From: Isoetes taiwanensis
Lineage: Eukaryota; Streptophyta; Lycopodiopsida; Isoetales; Isoetaceae
Length of the DNA: 64,000 nt
Assembly: GCA_021234155.1 (NCBI GenBank)
Contig: JAJEKV010000038.1
Span: 4,278,847-4,342,846, forward strand
Direction: 5' to 3'
The translations under genes were made by a program, and so were the position numbers. This document shows, in pieces, positions 1 through 12,862 of the stretch (position 1 is the first letter of the stretch; the number at the start of each line of letters is the position of its first letter). A model generated the notes under the pieces. That model was not told the DNA's origin. It worked only from the letters and a program-made list of their open reading frames with translations, and searched no databases.

Positions 1-1513
1 ATATGGCATCATGGTAACATACATGTGTTGGTTTGAATGTAGCAGTAGTGATGCGAGGTCATTTCAATCTAAAGTGCCACATGATTGACTAGATACAATG
101 GTTGCACAATCATATGGTGACGTGGATGATTTCAAGAGTGGCCATACCCACAAGGACATGCAAGAGTATCCCATGCAGACATTTACGCAATCATTTGTAT
201 TTGAGAACACCCAGCAGCAGCAGAATAGGAAGCCTTAGCATAGCTGCAACCGCGCTTTTTATTCACTGCAACAAAATCAACATTTCAGACTCTGAAACGA
301 AAAGATCGAGTGCAACATAGATACGCGGACAAATTTTATGGAGAGTTCGTTACCACAGTTTAAATAGAATATCCCTGAAGCATGGTACTCTTAGTAAATG
401 TTAACAAGGTTCTGCCATCGGAACAAAATATGGCAGGCTTTGCTGGAATAAAAGCTCGAATTGGTGATATTTTTAGCCATTGTTGCTCATACAAAATAGC
501 TTAAACAATTCTTCTAGCCCTTATGACTTAGAAGAAACTGCAAAGGATCAATGTGGCAAACTTGGCTCACGTTCATCCCATTATATGGTTTTAAAATTCC
601 AATCCTTTGTATTATTTTAAAGATAATCTTGGGTACTTTGCATCCAAAAGCAGGAATATTTGTAGCTCCATGCACCTTTATATAAGGACTTAAAAAATTC
701 CTATAGGAATAAAATGCATTACAAACCTTAGTGTCAAGCGTCACCAGAACTACCCTGCAGAAAAGGGCCATTATGTGTGTCTTTTTAACATAACTGTAAT
801 TGTTATGCCCTGCAACTCTTGAAATGTCTATAGGTTGTTCCAACATGTGTGGGACCATGTATTAACTTTCCTCTTAGGTTCAAGAACCGACCAATTTACA
901 TGGCAATAAATAAGCTAATGGTTCACTTGATATGATTCACATCTACAGTTACAATTGTCCCTTCTCCCCAAGTTAAAAGCGGATTAAATCCTAAACTCAA
1001 CCTGGTCAATCAAATAGTCAACTATATACAAAACCCCTATACAATTGATCAAGAGCACTTGTGGATAGGCTTGTAGTGGCACCTTAAAGGTTTGTAGAAT
1101 AAGGTCTGCCTAAATTTATGAAATTGATTATAGAAATATGGTAGGGGTATGATTGAATTTAGATAATTTATTGTATAAATATAGTAGGGGATTTGGAGGA
1201 ATTTATAGAACTCAGTCTACATATATGGTAGGGAGTGTACCTAGAGTTTCTAAAATTTTCCTATTAAGGGGATATTTTCTAGTATTTTAACCCTATATAC
1301 TATACATTAGGTACATCCCCCAGGGCCTGATTCCTATTACAACTCTTAGCAATTTTGGTGTCTCTTACAAGGATGTATGCATGTATGTAATGTTGCATAG
1401 AGAGATATGAGAGGGACATGAATTGTACGAATAATGCATGTAAGTTTTAAGCAAATTGCCATGCTATCACCTTAAGAAATGAAATGTAACAGGCCGTTGG
1501 AATGGTCAGATAA
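1..1513. other. No gene recognised
   Basis: AT-rich sequence. The open frames here are short, start and stop at random and show no recognisable domain or splice structure. No repeat structure stands out. Confidence 0.5.
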
Positions 1514-1534
1514 GATAGATAGATAGATAGATAG
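1514..1534. repeat. GATA microsatellite
   Basis: About five tandem GATA units. Simple sequence repeat with no link to a gene. Confidence 0.9.
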
Positions 1535-1666
1535 GTATTGATCTTACATGAACACCAACAGCATCCTAAAAATTTTACTTTCTTCTGCATCTTGAAAAAT
1601 GTACAAATCTAGGTGCCATACATCAAGATAGACGTGTCCATCAACAAATTAATGAGGTTGGGCTTC

Positions 1667-1750
1667 AATTTGACATTGTTGTGAGCCTTGCTTGAAGAGC
1701 TTTGAAAGAATTTGACATTGTTGTGGGCCTTGCTTGAAGGGCTTCGAAAG
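1667..1750. repeat. 42-bp tandem duplication
   Basis: Two adjacent 42-bp units (1667-1708 and 1709-1750) that differ at only a few positions. The second unit ends exactly where the left target duplication of the neighbouring LINE begins, so the LINE inserted at the edge of this duplication. Confidence 0.9.
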
Positions 1751-1764
1751 AATGCAGACAAAGA

Positions 1765-3620
1765 TTTTTTTTTTTTTTTTAGAAGGATCAGATATATATT
1801 AATTGGAACTCATCGATAACATACATACGCCAAGTGATATCATACACCTACACACCATGTTTGGTTATGTAGGGATAACCACTCAGCTATGAAGCTAAAC
1901 TTTTATAAGAGACTTTTATTAGGAAGCCCACTCCTCCTCCTCCTCAAATGCTGCAAGATATTGGCGGGCCTTTTGCTTCAAAGATGGCCATAAGCTATTA
2001 GAATGGAGATATTCTTGAGAGAACACAAATTTTCTCCGCCTTTTCCATATTAACCATAGAAGCCATCCTTTGCATAAATTCAAAGCTACTCTTTTCCCGG
2101 TTTGCCAAGGATAATGGATATAGACCAAACAAGATCTCCTTATCTGAAATAGAAGTCTCAAACGCGTCCTTCAGTTTTTCCCATACTAGGCGGAGTTCTA
2201 TACAGTTTAAGAAACAGTGTTCAGTTGTTTCTACTTCTCGTCCGCACATTGGGCAATTCGGTGATACATCAAGGTTGAACTTGCTCACTAATGCGTTGAC
2301 CCTGACTGCTCTATGAAAAATTTGCCATATTAAAGTGGATACCTTTGGTGGTAAGTGGCTCTTCCAAACCCATTTCCATATTTGAGTGACCTGGTGATCT
2401 TCTAATGTTAACTCCCATTGAGAAGGGAGACTTATCAGTTCATTCACATGCAGGATCTTGTATGCCTTTGAAACAAAATGTTTTTTGTCAAGATTTTCGC
2501 GAGGCAAGCAGAAAGCACCTACTTGTGGAACCGCATAGGGTGGAATATTGTCATGTACCATGTTCCAAATTCGCTTATCTCGCGTTTTCAAGTTAAATTC
2601 CCTCTGGAATGACTCCCAGGAATGTTGTACACCACCTCGGTACAAATATCCAATGCAAGATAAACCTGCCCCAATCCATCTTTTTTGAGTTCTTTTGTTC
2701 ACCACCGAGAAAAGTGGCACACGACCTCTGTTTGTTTCCACTTGCAACCACCACAAAGGCATAGACACAGAGGTCGCCACAGAACTTTTACTATCTCCCA
2801 AGCTCTTAATAGTCCTTTAAGAAATGGTGAGGCTCCTGCATACGGTCTCAATTTATAAAAGAGGGCCCAGGGCAGATGTGCTTTATGAAATGGTTTTCCG
2901 CAAGGTGTACAATGAATTAGAGATTGTTTGAGAAGCTCAAGGCCCGGAGATTTTGAATCCTGCTGGAGGATTTCCCACATGAATTTGCAAACTAGGATCT
3001 TTACTATGTAACTTGAAGTCGAGCATTCCTAGTCCCTGTGAGATTTGGATCTCAAACATTTTCTCCATGCTACTTTGACATTTGCCCCCTCCTCATTTCC
3101 ACCCCAGATAAAAATTCGCACCATTTTTGATAACTCTGCTAGTTTTGATTCAGGAGCTAACAGTACCGATGCAGCATAAATGTGAGTACTGCTAAGCACT
3201 GACTTGGCTACAACAATCCTTCCTGCCATGGAGAGCTTACTAACCCTCCACCATCTCAAATGTTTGTCTAAACTGAGCAAGATCTCATCCCATATGTTCG
3301 AAGATGAGGTGCCTACTCCGATTGGAACGCCAAGCAACTTTGATGAAGATCCAACAGGTACTATGGTCCAAGGGAAAGCAGTAACATGAGTCGGAAGAGG
3401 CTCATCTAATGGCCAAACAGCTTCACATTTGTTCCAATTGAGAAAACAACCTGATGCATAGAGAAAGAATCCAATAGCTGCTTTGCATTCAAGAGATTAT
3501 CTTCCGAGGCTTCTAAGAACAGGAAAGTATCATCGGCGTATTGATTACAAATTTGTTGCGATCCATCTGTCATCTGCAGCCCTGTTATAACCCTATCTTC
3601 CACTGCTGCCAGTAACAATT
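1765..3620 (-). mobile_element. 5'-truncated L1-type LINE with intact target duplication
   Basis: The element lies on the minus strand. Its 3' end is a 16-nt poly(T) tract at 1765-1780 (poly(A) on the element strand), with an AATAAA-type signal shortly before it. The 15-bp sequence GAATGCAGACAAAGA is present at 1750-1764 and again at 3621-3635, a perfect target-site duplication that fixes both ends. The copy is 1856 bp long and holds only the C-terminal part of ORF2. Loss of the 5' end is the usual result of incomplete target-primed reverse transcription. The perfect duplication suggests the insertion is not very old, but the reading frame is already broken. Confidence 0.93.
1919..3618 (-). 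pseudogene. L1 LINE ORF2 C-terminal remnant (reverse transcriptase tail and zf-RVT)
   Basis: Reading from 3618 downward: the reverse-transcriptase catalytic motif QYADD (about 3530-3545) followed by FLFLEA; then 3337-3029 with the post-catalytic L1 region (LGVPIG, then a LDKHLRWW segment); then 2801-1998, the C-terminal region with the zf-RVT zinc knuckle C-x2-C-x7-H-x4-C (CPMCGREVETTEHCFLNC). These pieces lie in different frames, so several frameshifts separate them. The protein would have copied the LINE RNA at the nick site; the endonuclease and most of the fingers are missing, so the copy cannot act by itself. The family is established; the exact clade within plant L1 is not determined here. 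Confidence 0.9.
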
Positions 3621-3635
3621 GAATGCAGACAAAGA

Positions 3636-5159
3636 AATGAAAATGAAAATGAAATTAAATTAGCAATTTATGAAAGCATGTGCTTATTTAAAAGACACAG
3701 TGGTCCTCAAATGCTTTTGAAATGATCATTAGCATTCCCTTAAAAGTAGCATCTCCCTCATATTTGTTTGAAAACACCAAGGACAAGCCTAACAACTATA
3801 AAAATGGGGTTAAGTATAATCAAATTATTGTAACATGTTTTGCATATAGATCATTTCTTATCCTTAGAGTGGTATCTATGCCTTGTTTTCATGGGAAAAA
3901 AAATCGGAGTCTCTAATCCATGACAATTCACTTACGTTAAGATTATTATAATTTCCCCATATTTAAATAATAAAACATGGTCCATTTGTTTTTAATAAGG
4001 AGGATGATATGGCCATGTGCATTATCACGTGAAGTTTAATTAATGTACAAGATATTGCATACACGAGATGGGGCGTGATAGGTAAATGTGCAATCTAAAA
4101 ACAAAATAAATCAAAATGGAGCAAAATAAACCTCCTTTTAAATCATTAATAAGCCTCAACATAAAACAAACAACAAAAAAACATGAAAACACACTCTCGT
4201 GCCCCCGGAGGGCAACCCTCCGTGCACGAATGCTTAGCATTGCAGTTTGAAACATTGTTATAGGAAAACCCTCCAGCAACCACAGGGCAAGCTTGGAAAC
4301 TAAGATTTGCAACACCCACGGTTTTCTTTCAAGAAAAATTTGTAAATACTTCCTCCACACAATGACCAACCCTGACAACACTGCTATTATAATTACTAGT
4401 AACCTAGCAACAATATGTTTTTACACTGAAACCACAGAGTCTATGTGTCTAGCTGGATCCTAGTCCAAGAGGAGCTCAACATCTAAGGAGGAGTTAGTAA
4501 TGCAAATGGCTACCATCACCTACGCAAAATGTCAATGTCTTAAAATAGCAACTTTAATTGATTGTAAAAACATGACTTTCAAGTACGATTTAAGCCATTT
4601 CACCCTTCGGCCATGGAGGGCAACCCTCCGTGCACAGCATCTTGTTAAGATTTACTGCTCTGCAATGTTTTACCAAACATCTCATTCCAAATCTATCATG
4701 GCCGTTTTTTTATTCTATTATCACCTTGTCTTTGGCTTGGATCTGCATCTCCTACTTCAATATCTTAAATACCTGCATGTAGTTATGGCAGAAAAGCTTA
4801 ACAGAACTGCAAGGACGTTTATAGCTTTCTCATTTGCCAATATCTCATAGAACGTTTATAGATAACTTCTTATATCTGCACTAAAAGCAGGTCTATTCTT
4901 TGTGCTATGTTTGTATTTACAATTTTGTGGTAAATGAAGCATTTTGGCTGTGCTTCAAGGATTAGGGCATCATAATGGCTCATCCCCTTGTGATGGTCCT
5001 ATAGTAGCTTAATGGCTCATCCCATTGTTACTGTCATTTTATCTTTTGTTTGGGTATTGAACCTGATTGCACAGCTGTAAGAGCAACTGAAAACATGATT
5101 TATGGCAGCAGCACTGTTTGTGATTGTCTTGGCGAAAGTTATATTTGTAGTGTTTGGGG
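3636..5159. other. No gene; two copies of a GGAGGG/CCCTCC hairpin
   Basis: No coding region is supported. The 21-nt string GGAGGGCAACCCTCC plus GTGCAC occurs at 4207-4227 and again at 4615-4635. The first 15 nt form a perfect hairpin with a 6-bp stem and a CAA loop. Hairpins close to a terminus are typical of Helitron 3' ends, but the expected CTRR end is not seen at the right distance, so the assignment is open. Confidence 0.5.
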
Positions 5160-5426
5160 CTACTTTAAAAAATTGTTCCTAAACTGTGCATAACTGGCAT
5201 TTTTTGATGACTTAAGGTTCTGCAAAATGTGTATCTCTGCAATTTCCATTTGAGCCCCTGCCTGAGTATATCCAGCAATCATGGCATTCCATGATATGAT
5301 ATCTCGTTGAAGCATTTGTTCAAAGAGATCGAGTGCTTCTTGAAGGTGCCCCTCTATGATATAAACTGTAAGTGCTCTGTTTGGATATATGGGTTGGGTT
5401 TCAGTGTTATGGTAAATGCCTAGCAC
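5160..5426 (-). pseudogene. PPR (PLS-class) protein fragment
   Basis: A stretch of about 35 residues (roughly residues 26-60 of the open frame) contains GHLQEALDLFEQM and then RDIISWNAMIAGYTQAG, the signature of a pentatricopeptide repeat of the PLS class. Such proteins bind organellar RNA and are normally several hundred residues long with many repeats. Only about one repeat is present, the flanking residues do not continue the pattern, and no DYW or E domain is near. It is therefore a relic, probably a captured or retroposed piece. Confidence 0.75.
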
Positions 5427-7200
5427 AAATATTTATAACTGCATGATTCATCTACGTGACATTATAATGGTTCGACAGAGGAATTGTGCATTTTGAAAGT
5501 TGTCATTTGGCTCATAGGTTTCATTGTTGTCTTTTCCCTTCCTCCTTGCTGATTACTTCATTGAAAACTTTGCGCAAATTAAATTGGGCCATCTGAGTCG
5601 TTGACTGTATGTGCAATATGGAAGCTTCCTTATTAGCAGAGGAAAGAGAACTGAAGGTCACACAAGGTGACACAGGCAACACTTCGTGCCAAGTTCGTCC
5701 AACAACTTGTGTTATCATTCATTTGGCCTGAAGATTGCGTGAGTATATCTTTTGAGTTTGGGTTTTGCTCCTGCTAGAGTGCTTGACTTGGTACTCCAGA
5801 ACATTTTGTAGTAATAAACAAACTAAACAAGATGGTTTCTTGGCATTGGTAAAGGAACAGCTTGATAAGAGTCCTTGGTGGTCCAGTCTTGTGACATTTT
5901 ATTTCAGCAACATGTATTCAGCAAAAGCTAAATTTGTTCACCATGAGTGGAAGCAAGATGCTTGCCTAATTAAGAATTCAGCTCCATTTTGTGTTTTTCC
6001 TTTGAAAGGGTTGAGTTACGCTTAATGGTACCTAATACCTGATTACTATGGACGTCTTGAGAGAAGTTAATGACACAAGTTTTTGGAATATTAATAAACC
6101 ATCAATGCACAATGTCATAATTTTATGCTAACAAAAGTAAGAAAGAGAAAAAGTTGTGCCACTGCAATGTCCGTTAGCATATGATTCTTAATTTGGGCTT
6201 TGTTGTGTTATCTTGTTGCCATGTGATGTTAATAGTACTTTGCCACAAAATTGGTCTTCTTGATCTTGAATTTCACTTGGGTTTGTTGGTTGATTTGAGG
6301 TTTGTATAGGCATAGTTCACATTGCATACAATGGTAATTGAGAGATAGTTTTCACATTTCAATGGTGTTGATGTTCATGCTAACAATAGTGGTCAAGTGA
6401 ACAAGCTTGTGCCCAAGTTTGTTGCACTTCCTGTTCATAGAGGACTTCAGGTTTGTGGTTCACATAGAATACTAAGATATGTCTATTCGAATGTGACCTT
6501 TCAAGATGATTAGAAATAAAGGAGTCACGACATCTATTCTTTCGCTTGCTTCACCTTCCCACAACATCTATTCTTTCGCTTGCTTCACCCTCACCCAGGG
6601 ATTTCATCTAGGCATATGGGGATACCTCATCTGCGTGCAAGCGGTCACCAAAAACCCTCTGTATACGACTTTTTGGAGGTGGAAAACCCCTACATACGTA
6701 AATAGGAAAAGCCAATTTCCCTGCCCCCTTCCGTAGATGTACTTATGGACCGTCTTAATTTTTACGCACCCCTACCTGATCTTATACTTGAGTTTGTGCA
6801 CCTAGCCTTATGTAGAGAAAAAATGGCATTTAGAAAAGGAAAAAAATTTCACAATGTTTTTAATAGACATTTCTTGCATCTCGATCTCGTTTCCCTGGGG
6901 CTTCCCTAGTTTAAGATTGCACCACTGCATATTTACAAAAGGGCACTAGAACAACGCATGGAACATTGTAAATTTCTAAAGGTCTCGAATTTCCAATTAA
7001 AGTTGGAAAAAAACCCAATTTGGTGAAGTAAATATTGAAGTATTTTATGTGCCTATTTTATAAGTGGGTTGTATGTTTTTCGGGGGCTCATAAATCTCAG
7101 GCATATGTATTTATGCCACCTTTTCTTGTCCTGGCATTCAGATACAACTACACTATAACACAAGATTTTTTCTTGCACAAATTGGAACATTTTTATTTTT
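5427..7200. other. No gene recognised
   Basis: Open frames are short and without known domains. A 28-nt phrase around the words CATCTATTCTTTCGCTTGCTTC is repeated once at about 6531-6590, a small local duplication. Confidence 0.45.
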
Positions 7201-7734
7201 CAATTTAGAGGAAATAGAGGAAATTAAACAATAACCTTAGAGTGAGCATTAAGCTCTTCTATAATACAGAGAAGAAGACTACATGGAATGACAAGAATGA
7301 AGAGGCAAGGAAGCAAATAAAGTGAAAAGGAATGAAGGGAAGATGCAAAGGCAAATCTAGAGGAAGCAAATAAGCACGATAAGAAAGGGGTAAAAAGTGC
7401 TAGACAAGAATAAACAACGAAAACAGAACAAATGGCTGAATGAGACTGGGAGAGAGCAATTATGAAAAACTAATTAAATGAAAAGAGAAAAAGAAACAAC
7501 AGGAGCCAATGGATCCAAAGGGGCTAATAAGATGGCAGTCGAACAATTGGATTAAATAGAATGAGCACAACAAGGAATACCAAAATCTATGGATATCAGA
7601 CAGATAGAGGGAGGCGGGGAAGGGAGGGACACAAGAGGATATGATACTAAACCAAAGAACTGATGAACCGACAAATTCAATAAATCCTACCACAGCAAAA
7701 TACTATGAAACTAAAGCCCAACATACCAACATCT

Positions 7735-8252
7735 CCATGGCAAAATGAGAAATGAAGCATAAATAATCAATGGGAATGGCAGATTGAAATGAAATCTCAA
7801 CGAAACGAGGCACCTTAACATAGCAAATAAATAAACGTATAATCATGCATAGCCTATCAAGTTATATTGTGAGGAATAATCATGCTCTAAGACCAACTAG
7901 ATTACATCGTACCAAGCAATAGAAGAACACGAAAAAACAAGAGCCTAGGAACAAAAAAGTGAAATAGAAACCTGCAAAGAGCATGTATCACGGGGAATAA
8001 GAGAAAGAGAGATGAAATAGGACAACAATGAAGATGCATATGAGACTAAACGTTGAACCGAGAAATTTCGCAAAGACTACATCAACGAAATATCGTGAGT
8101 CTAGAGACCAATATATAATCAACAAGAACAATGTACTTAGAGTTATGCAAATTACGAGACACTAATGCAAGTTATATATGGAATGCAAAATGAAGGCTCA
8201 AGAGAGCAATGGGATTAAAAAAGAAGCAACGGGGCCAAGGAAAGGGAAGAGA
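7735..8252. repeat. Direct repeat, copy 1 (parts a and b)
   Basis: Part a (about 7735-7994) is repeated at about 8575-8836, and part b (about 8001-8252) at about 9073-9322. Both parts are nearly identical by eye. In the second copy parts a and b are separated by an extra ~235 bp. This is a segmental tandem duplication followed by an insertion or a deletion. Confidence 0.85.
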
Positions 8253-8574
8253 AAACATTAAGGAACAACAAGATATTAAGGCAAAATGGACAGAGAAGGA
8301 ACAAGAAAAAATAAAAAAGACAATAGACAAACGAAACAAATTTTAGCTATTAACCAAATAGAACAGACCACAAACAAATAAATGGAACAAATAGGAATAA
8401 GCAAGGACCAACATAGAGTAGTTGAGCAAAAGCCACAAATAGGTCAAAATGACTAAAATGGACCGTGGAACCAATCGAATGAAAGGAACAAGAAGCACAG
8501 CAATAACCAACTAAATAGCTAATAGAGATTGGCGGCACAATAAAAAACAAGGGACGTTATGAGCACCTATCTTG

Positions 8575-9322
8575 GCCATGGCAAAAATGAGAAATGAAGC
8601 ATAAATAATCAATGGGAATGGCAAACCAAAATGAAATCTCAACGAAACAAGGCACCTTAACATAACAAATAAATAAACGAATAATCATGCATAGCCTACC
8701 AAGTTATATTGTGAGGAATAATCATGCTCTAGGACCAACTAGATTACATCGTACCAAGCAATAGAAGAACACGGAAAAACAAGAGCCTAGGAATAAAAAG
8801 TGAAATAGAAACCTGCAAAGAGCATGTAGCATGGGAAATCTGAGAGCTTAAAGGTTGGTTCTCACCTTTGAAAACCACGTGGAACCTAGAGAAACGAATG
8901 GTTGAATGAGACAGGGGAAAGAGCAATTATGGGAATCAGAATAAATAAAAGGGAATCAACAAAATAGATGCTAAAGGGTCAAAAACGGAAGTAATGAGAT
9001 GGTCGAGATGAAAAAGAGCAAACGGATCCAATAGAATGGGCAAATAGACAATATGGACAAAGGAACATATAAAGAGAAAGAGAGATGAACTATGACAACA
9101 ATGAAGATGCACATGAGACTAAATGTTGAACCGAGAAATTTAGCAAAGACTACGTCAACAAAATACTGTGAGTCTAGAGACCAATATATAATCAACAAGA
9201 ACAATGTACTTAGAGTTATGCCAATTACGAGACATGAATGCAAGTTATATGGAATGCAAAATGAAGGCTCAAGAGAGCAAGGGGATTAAAAAAGAAGCAA
9301 CGGGGCCAAGGAAAGGGCAGAG
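8575..9322. repeat. Direct repeat, copy 2, with a ~235-bp insert between parts
   Basis: Homologous to 7735-8252 (part a at 8575-8836, part b at 9073-9322). The sequence at about 8837-9072 is absent from copy 1. No coding function is seen. Confidence 0.85.
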
Positions 9323-11035
9323 ACTAAAAACCAAAGCGGATCAATTAAAGGAATAAGTGGTGTAGAGGATAGACAGATAGAAGTAGTTTAGAAGAGGAAC
9401 TACTGGAATAAACAAATGGAGTACATTGAAAGAACAAAGGAACGGGCACAATAGGACTAAAAAGAGAGTAAGTTGAAACTAGAAAAGCAAATGGACAAGT
9501 GACAAACGGAGCAATATATTAGGGAATGGAACAGAATAGAACATTGTGGAAGGAACCAAGAATAGAGAAAAGGAACAAAGGAGCCTAAGATGACTGTATC
9601 GCTAGATCAACTCAAATCTCGAAGTAATGTGCCTGTCCTATATATATGCCACCAAAACAAATGTGCCAACTATGAACAAATGATATAACTTATTCAAAAT
9701 GACTATAAGACCAGCATAATGGTTATAGAGACAGACGAGTATCATCAAAACCTACGAAAAAGAATATAGCACCACCATGACTCAACCAATTAAGAAGTAC
9801 TAGCAGTGCCTAAGATGCATCGGTTAATAACGCTTCTTCGAAGTCGCAAAAACCAAGCGATGATACTGCAAAAACTTGAGAGTGGATATCTAACCATGCA
9901 AAACGCCCTGCAAAGGAATGGTACCTTGCACCTGCTACCTCGAGCTGCGGTCTCCAAATAAAAAATAAAATACCTCGATCCATGGAAAGTGAAGCTCTTC
10001 AGAGTACAACCAAGTGAACTTAACAATATCTCTAACAAAGAGACGATGGAAGGTCCTCTTGGTATATGACATTGTATGGCCGCATAGCTCCTGAAAAAAC
10101 ACTGCACTAAAAAGAAAAAAATATCTACCATAAAGCAAAATCGGCAAATTTCATCTATATTAAGTTGCAATAAATGTGGATCTATGGTACAAAACCCAAC
10201 ATATAATTACATGTTGTTCCAAAACACCATCAATATCATTAGTAAGAAAGAAAACTATTCATGAAGCAAAAGTTGGCACGAGACTATACTTACCTAGAGA
10301 AGGGGCATCAATGATGTCATTACACATACGAAAGAACCAAATCACACGAATTATCATTTTACAGGGATGGTTGGGGGATCGCAAAGCACTGACATGCGGA
10401 ATATCGAAAAAGAAAAACAAGCTTAGCATGTGTGCGCATCTATAAACGGATAAAGCTCGAGGAAATTTAGCATGCACATCTTCCAAGGAGCACAAGTATA
10501 CAATGCGCAAAATCAGTGGAGAAAAACCAAAGCAGAAAGAAAAAATTAAGTCGAGTAACTTGGGAACCAAACCTTGCAATCAGAGAGAGGGAAACCCGAG
10601 CAATCTAGCCACCACACTCAGACCAAATCGTTAGGCCAAAGTAAAACAATTTAATTATCTTGAAACTGGATACCTAGTGCCAGTGTCCCCTAAACAAAGG
10701 AAATGGCCGGTACTAATATGGTATTTGGGTCGCCTTATTTCTCATTCTGTTAATGTGGTGCTGCCACGTGGCAGACAATTCCATTGCAGAATGGTATTCG
10801 AGTCGCCCATTCTGGATTTCCGGTTTCCATCCGGTTAACAGCAGAGCAAGTCTTAGCCAAGCTTAAATCGAGCCAAGTCTGTTCTGTTCAGAGCAAGACA
10901 GGGCCATAGCTTGAATTGATAGCTTGAATACATACCTTCTTTACCTTGTAAAAACGGCCGTAGTTTCTTTACCCTGTTCAGAGCAAGCTTTTAACCCAGT
11001 TCTTTACCATGTTCTTTATTCATTTCGCTGGCAGT

Positions 11036-11450
11036 TTGGTTCCCTACCCTCCCTCAAAGCTCTGTTTCCCTAGAATCTTGCTTCAGTCTCTGCAAAATCG
11101 TGCATGTCCGGGCAAAATCGTGCATGGCCATTTTGTTAAAGTCGAGAATCCCTTCTTTGCCGCACCAAAGATCAAGCTTAGCGGACCTAAGCAACCAAGA
11201 AACCTAAGATTCAACAAAAAAAACTCATTTAAGCCCGCCGGATCAAGCTTAGCACGAGCAAAAAGCTTCCTTACCCTCCATCAAAGCTATGTTTCCCTCA
11301 AATCTTGCTTCAATCTCGCAAAATCGTGCATGTCCGGGGCCGATATCCTTAAACGGGTCATTTTGTTCTATTTGAACAACGAGGAGGGGAGCCATCGCCA
11401 TTGCAACCAAGAAACCTAAGATTCAACAAAATTGTGCATGTTCGGGGCCG
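11036..11450. repeat. Short scrambled direct repeats
   Basis: A module of about 75 bp around 11036-11110 (tokens CCCTCCCTCAAAGCTCTGTT and AAAATCGTGCATGTCCGGG) recurs at about 11268-11345 and partly at 11425-11450. A second module (AACCAAGAAACCTAAGATTC) occurs at about 11193-11215 and 11405-11428. The two modules alternate. No open frame uses them consistently. Confidence 0.8.
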
Positions 11451-12787
11451 ATAAAAAAGCGGGGCGTTTTGTTCTCGTTCAGAAAGAGCACACGGGGAGC
11501 CATCGTCATCGCCATTCTTTGGATCTAAAGAAGAAATCGGCTCCCCAAATACCATATTGTGGGTTCGATATTTGCATGCGCCGATGCGGCATGCAGGTGA
11601 CCGCTCGACTAGACCCCGGTCGCGGGACCATGCCGTACATGGCATCCCAAATACCGTGAACCCATACATTACCACTTGCTCTTAAACAAGAGGAAACCAG
11701 AATTCCTTATCCTAATCCCCTATCTACGCCGCAAACCTCATAAACAAATGCAAAGTACTTCAATATGAAAGAATGAGTTGTGCTATAGTGCTCTATATGC
11801 ACCGGCATAAGACGATGTTCAAAGACTACTATGAGAACAAATGCAGACCTTATGGATAAGCCAAGAACATGGTAAAAACAGGACAACATGGAATAAGAAC
11901 CAAGGAAACAATTCGAAAACAAGAAACCATAAGGACAACAGGGACCTGGTATCGCAGCCTAAAGAAAAGCAAGGGGAACCGAACTCCCGCTATCCCCCGA
12001 AGATATTTATGACAGAGGCGGCGATTAAGGTCGTGGAAGAAATGATAGGGATAGGGATAGGAGATCGCGGTCGGATAAGGATGGGAGGAAAGCCACAAGC
12101 AACAGAGTCGGCCAACACCAAAACTGACAGAACCGGCTATGGAGACATGATGCAAGCAAGAAAAACTCCATGAAAACTGGAAAATCGAAATGATAGAGAG
12201 GAAATCGGAACTCAGAAAGCAGATTGATTTAAGACAGAATGGAACAAGAGCTATCTGATTTGCTAGCAAGGAAAGGCCGAAGCTCATCCTGCCTACCAGA
12301 ACATTCCGAAAAAAGGGAGAGCCAAGACAAACTAGCTCAAGAAATTGCATGCATAAACAAAGGATGGGGAGGGGAAAAACGGCAGGAAGGAAAACGCAGC
12401 AGATCCAAACAAAACTGAGAACAGGTCGGCCAAAGGAAGGAAAAGAATCCGAAGCAAAAACTACAAAGCAGACCCAGATGCACCCAAAACAAACCGAAAA
12501 AACAGAAAAAGATAAACTCACCGCTGAAGATGAATCTTGAAAAACAACCACAGCCCGTTGCAGAGCCCGAAACTCGAAATGACCAAAGGACCACAGATCC
12601 AGAGCCACCAACGTACCCTGCAACCCGATTAACCTATTTGATTCGATGCACTAATCTAGATGTGCAACTGGTAGGAGAAGATAGAACGGATTTGGTGATT
12701 GGTGAGAATAGGAAACTTGTGGAGGCAAAAGGGAAAGAATGAAAAGGAGCTCAAGAGAATGCCGATGGCCGAAAAAGAAAAATGAAG

Positions 12788-12862
12788 TAGTATAAATAGG
12801 AGAGGCGAGGAAGGGCGTCCCATCCAAGGAATGTCGGTTCTATTGCGATAGCAATAGAACCG
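12788..12862 (+). promoter_or_regulatory. Candidate TATA box followed by a 12-bp perfect hairpin
   Basis: AGTATAAATAGGAG at about 12788-12802 is a good plant TATA box. About 35 bp downstream, 12835-12862 forms a perfect 12-bp stem with a GATA loop (CGGTTCTATTGC / GCAATAGAACCG). No gene is recognised downstream on the plus strand, so it may be the core promoter of a retroelement or an accidental match. Confidence 0.35.

Larger units (their letters stand above)
7200..12780. other. Purine-rich non-coding block with large direct repeats
   Basis: The plus strand is strongly enriched in A and G for more than 5 kb, which creates long but low-complexity, hydrophobic open frames on the minus strand. 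No known domain is visible on either strand. Strand asymmetry of this kind is common in the sense strand of LTR-retrotransposon interiors, but no flanking LTR pair or primer-binding site was found, so origin as a large non-autonomous retroelement is only an inference. Confidence 0.5.

Noticed and set aside
514-858. 114-codon open frame on the minus strand
   Set aside because: No domain, no splice signals and no repeat homology; ordinary chance frame in AT-rich DNA.
11850-12623. 257-codon open frame on the minus strand
   Set aside because: It is antisense to the purine-rich strand, hydrophobic and low in complexity throughout, with no domain; long stop-free frames are expected on a pyrimidine-rich strand.
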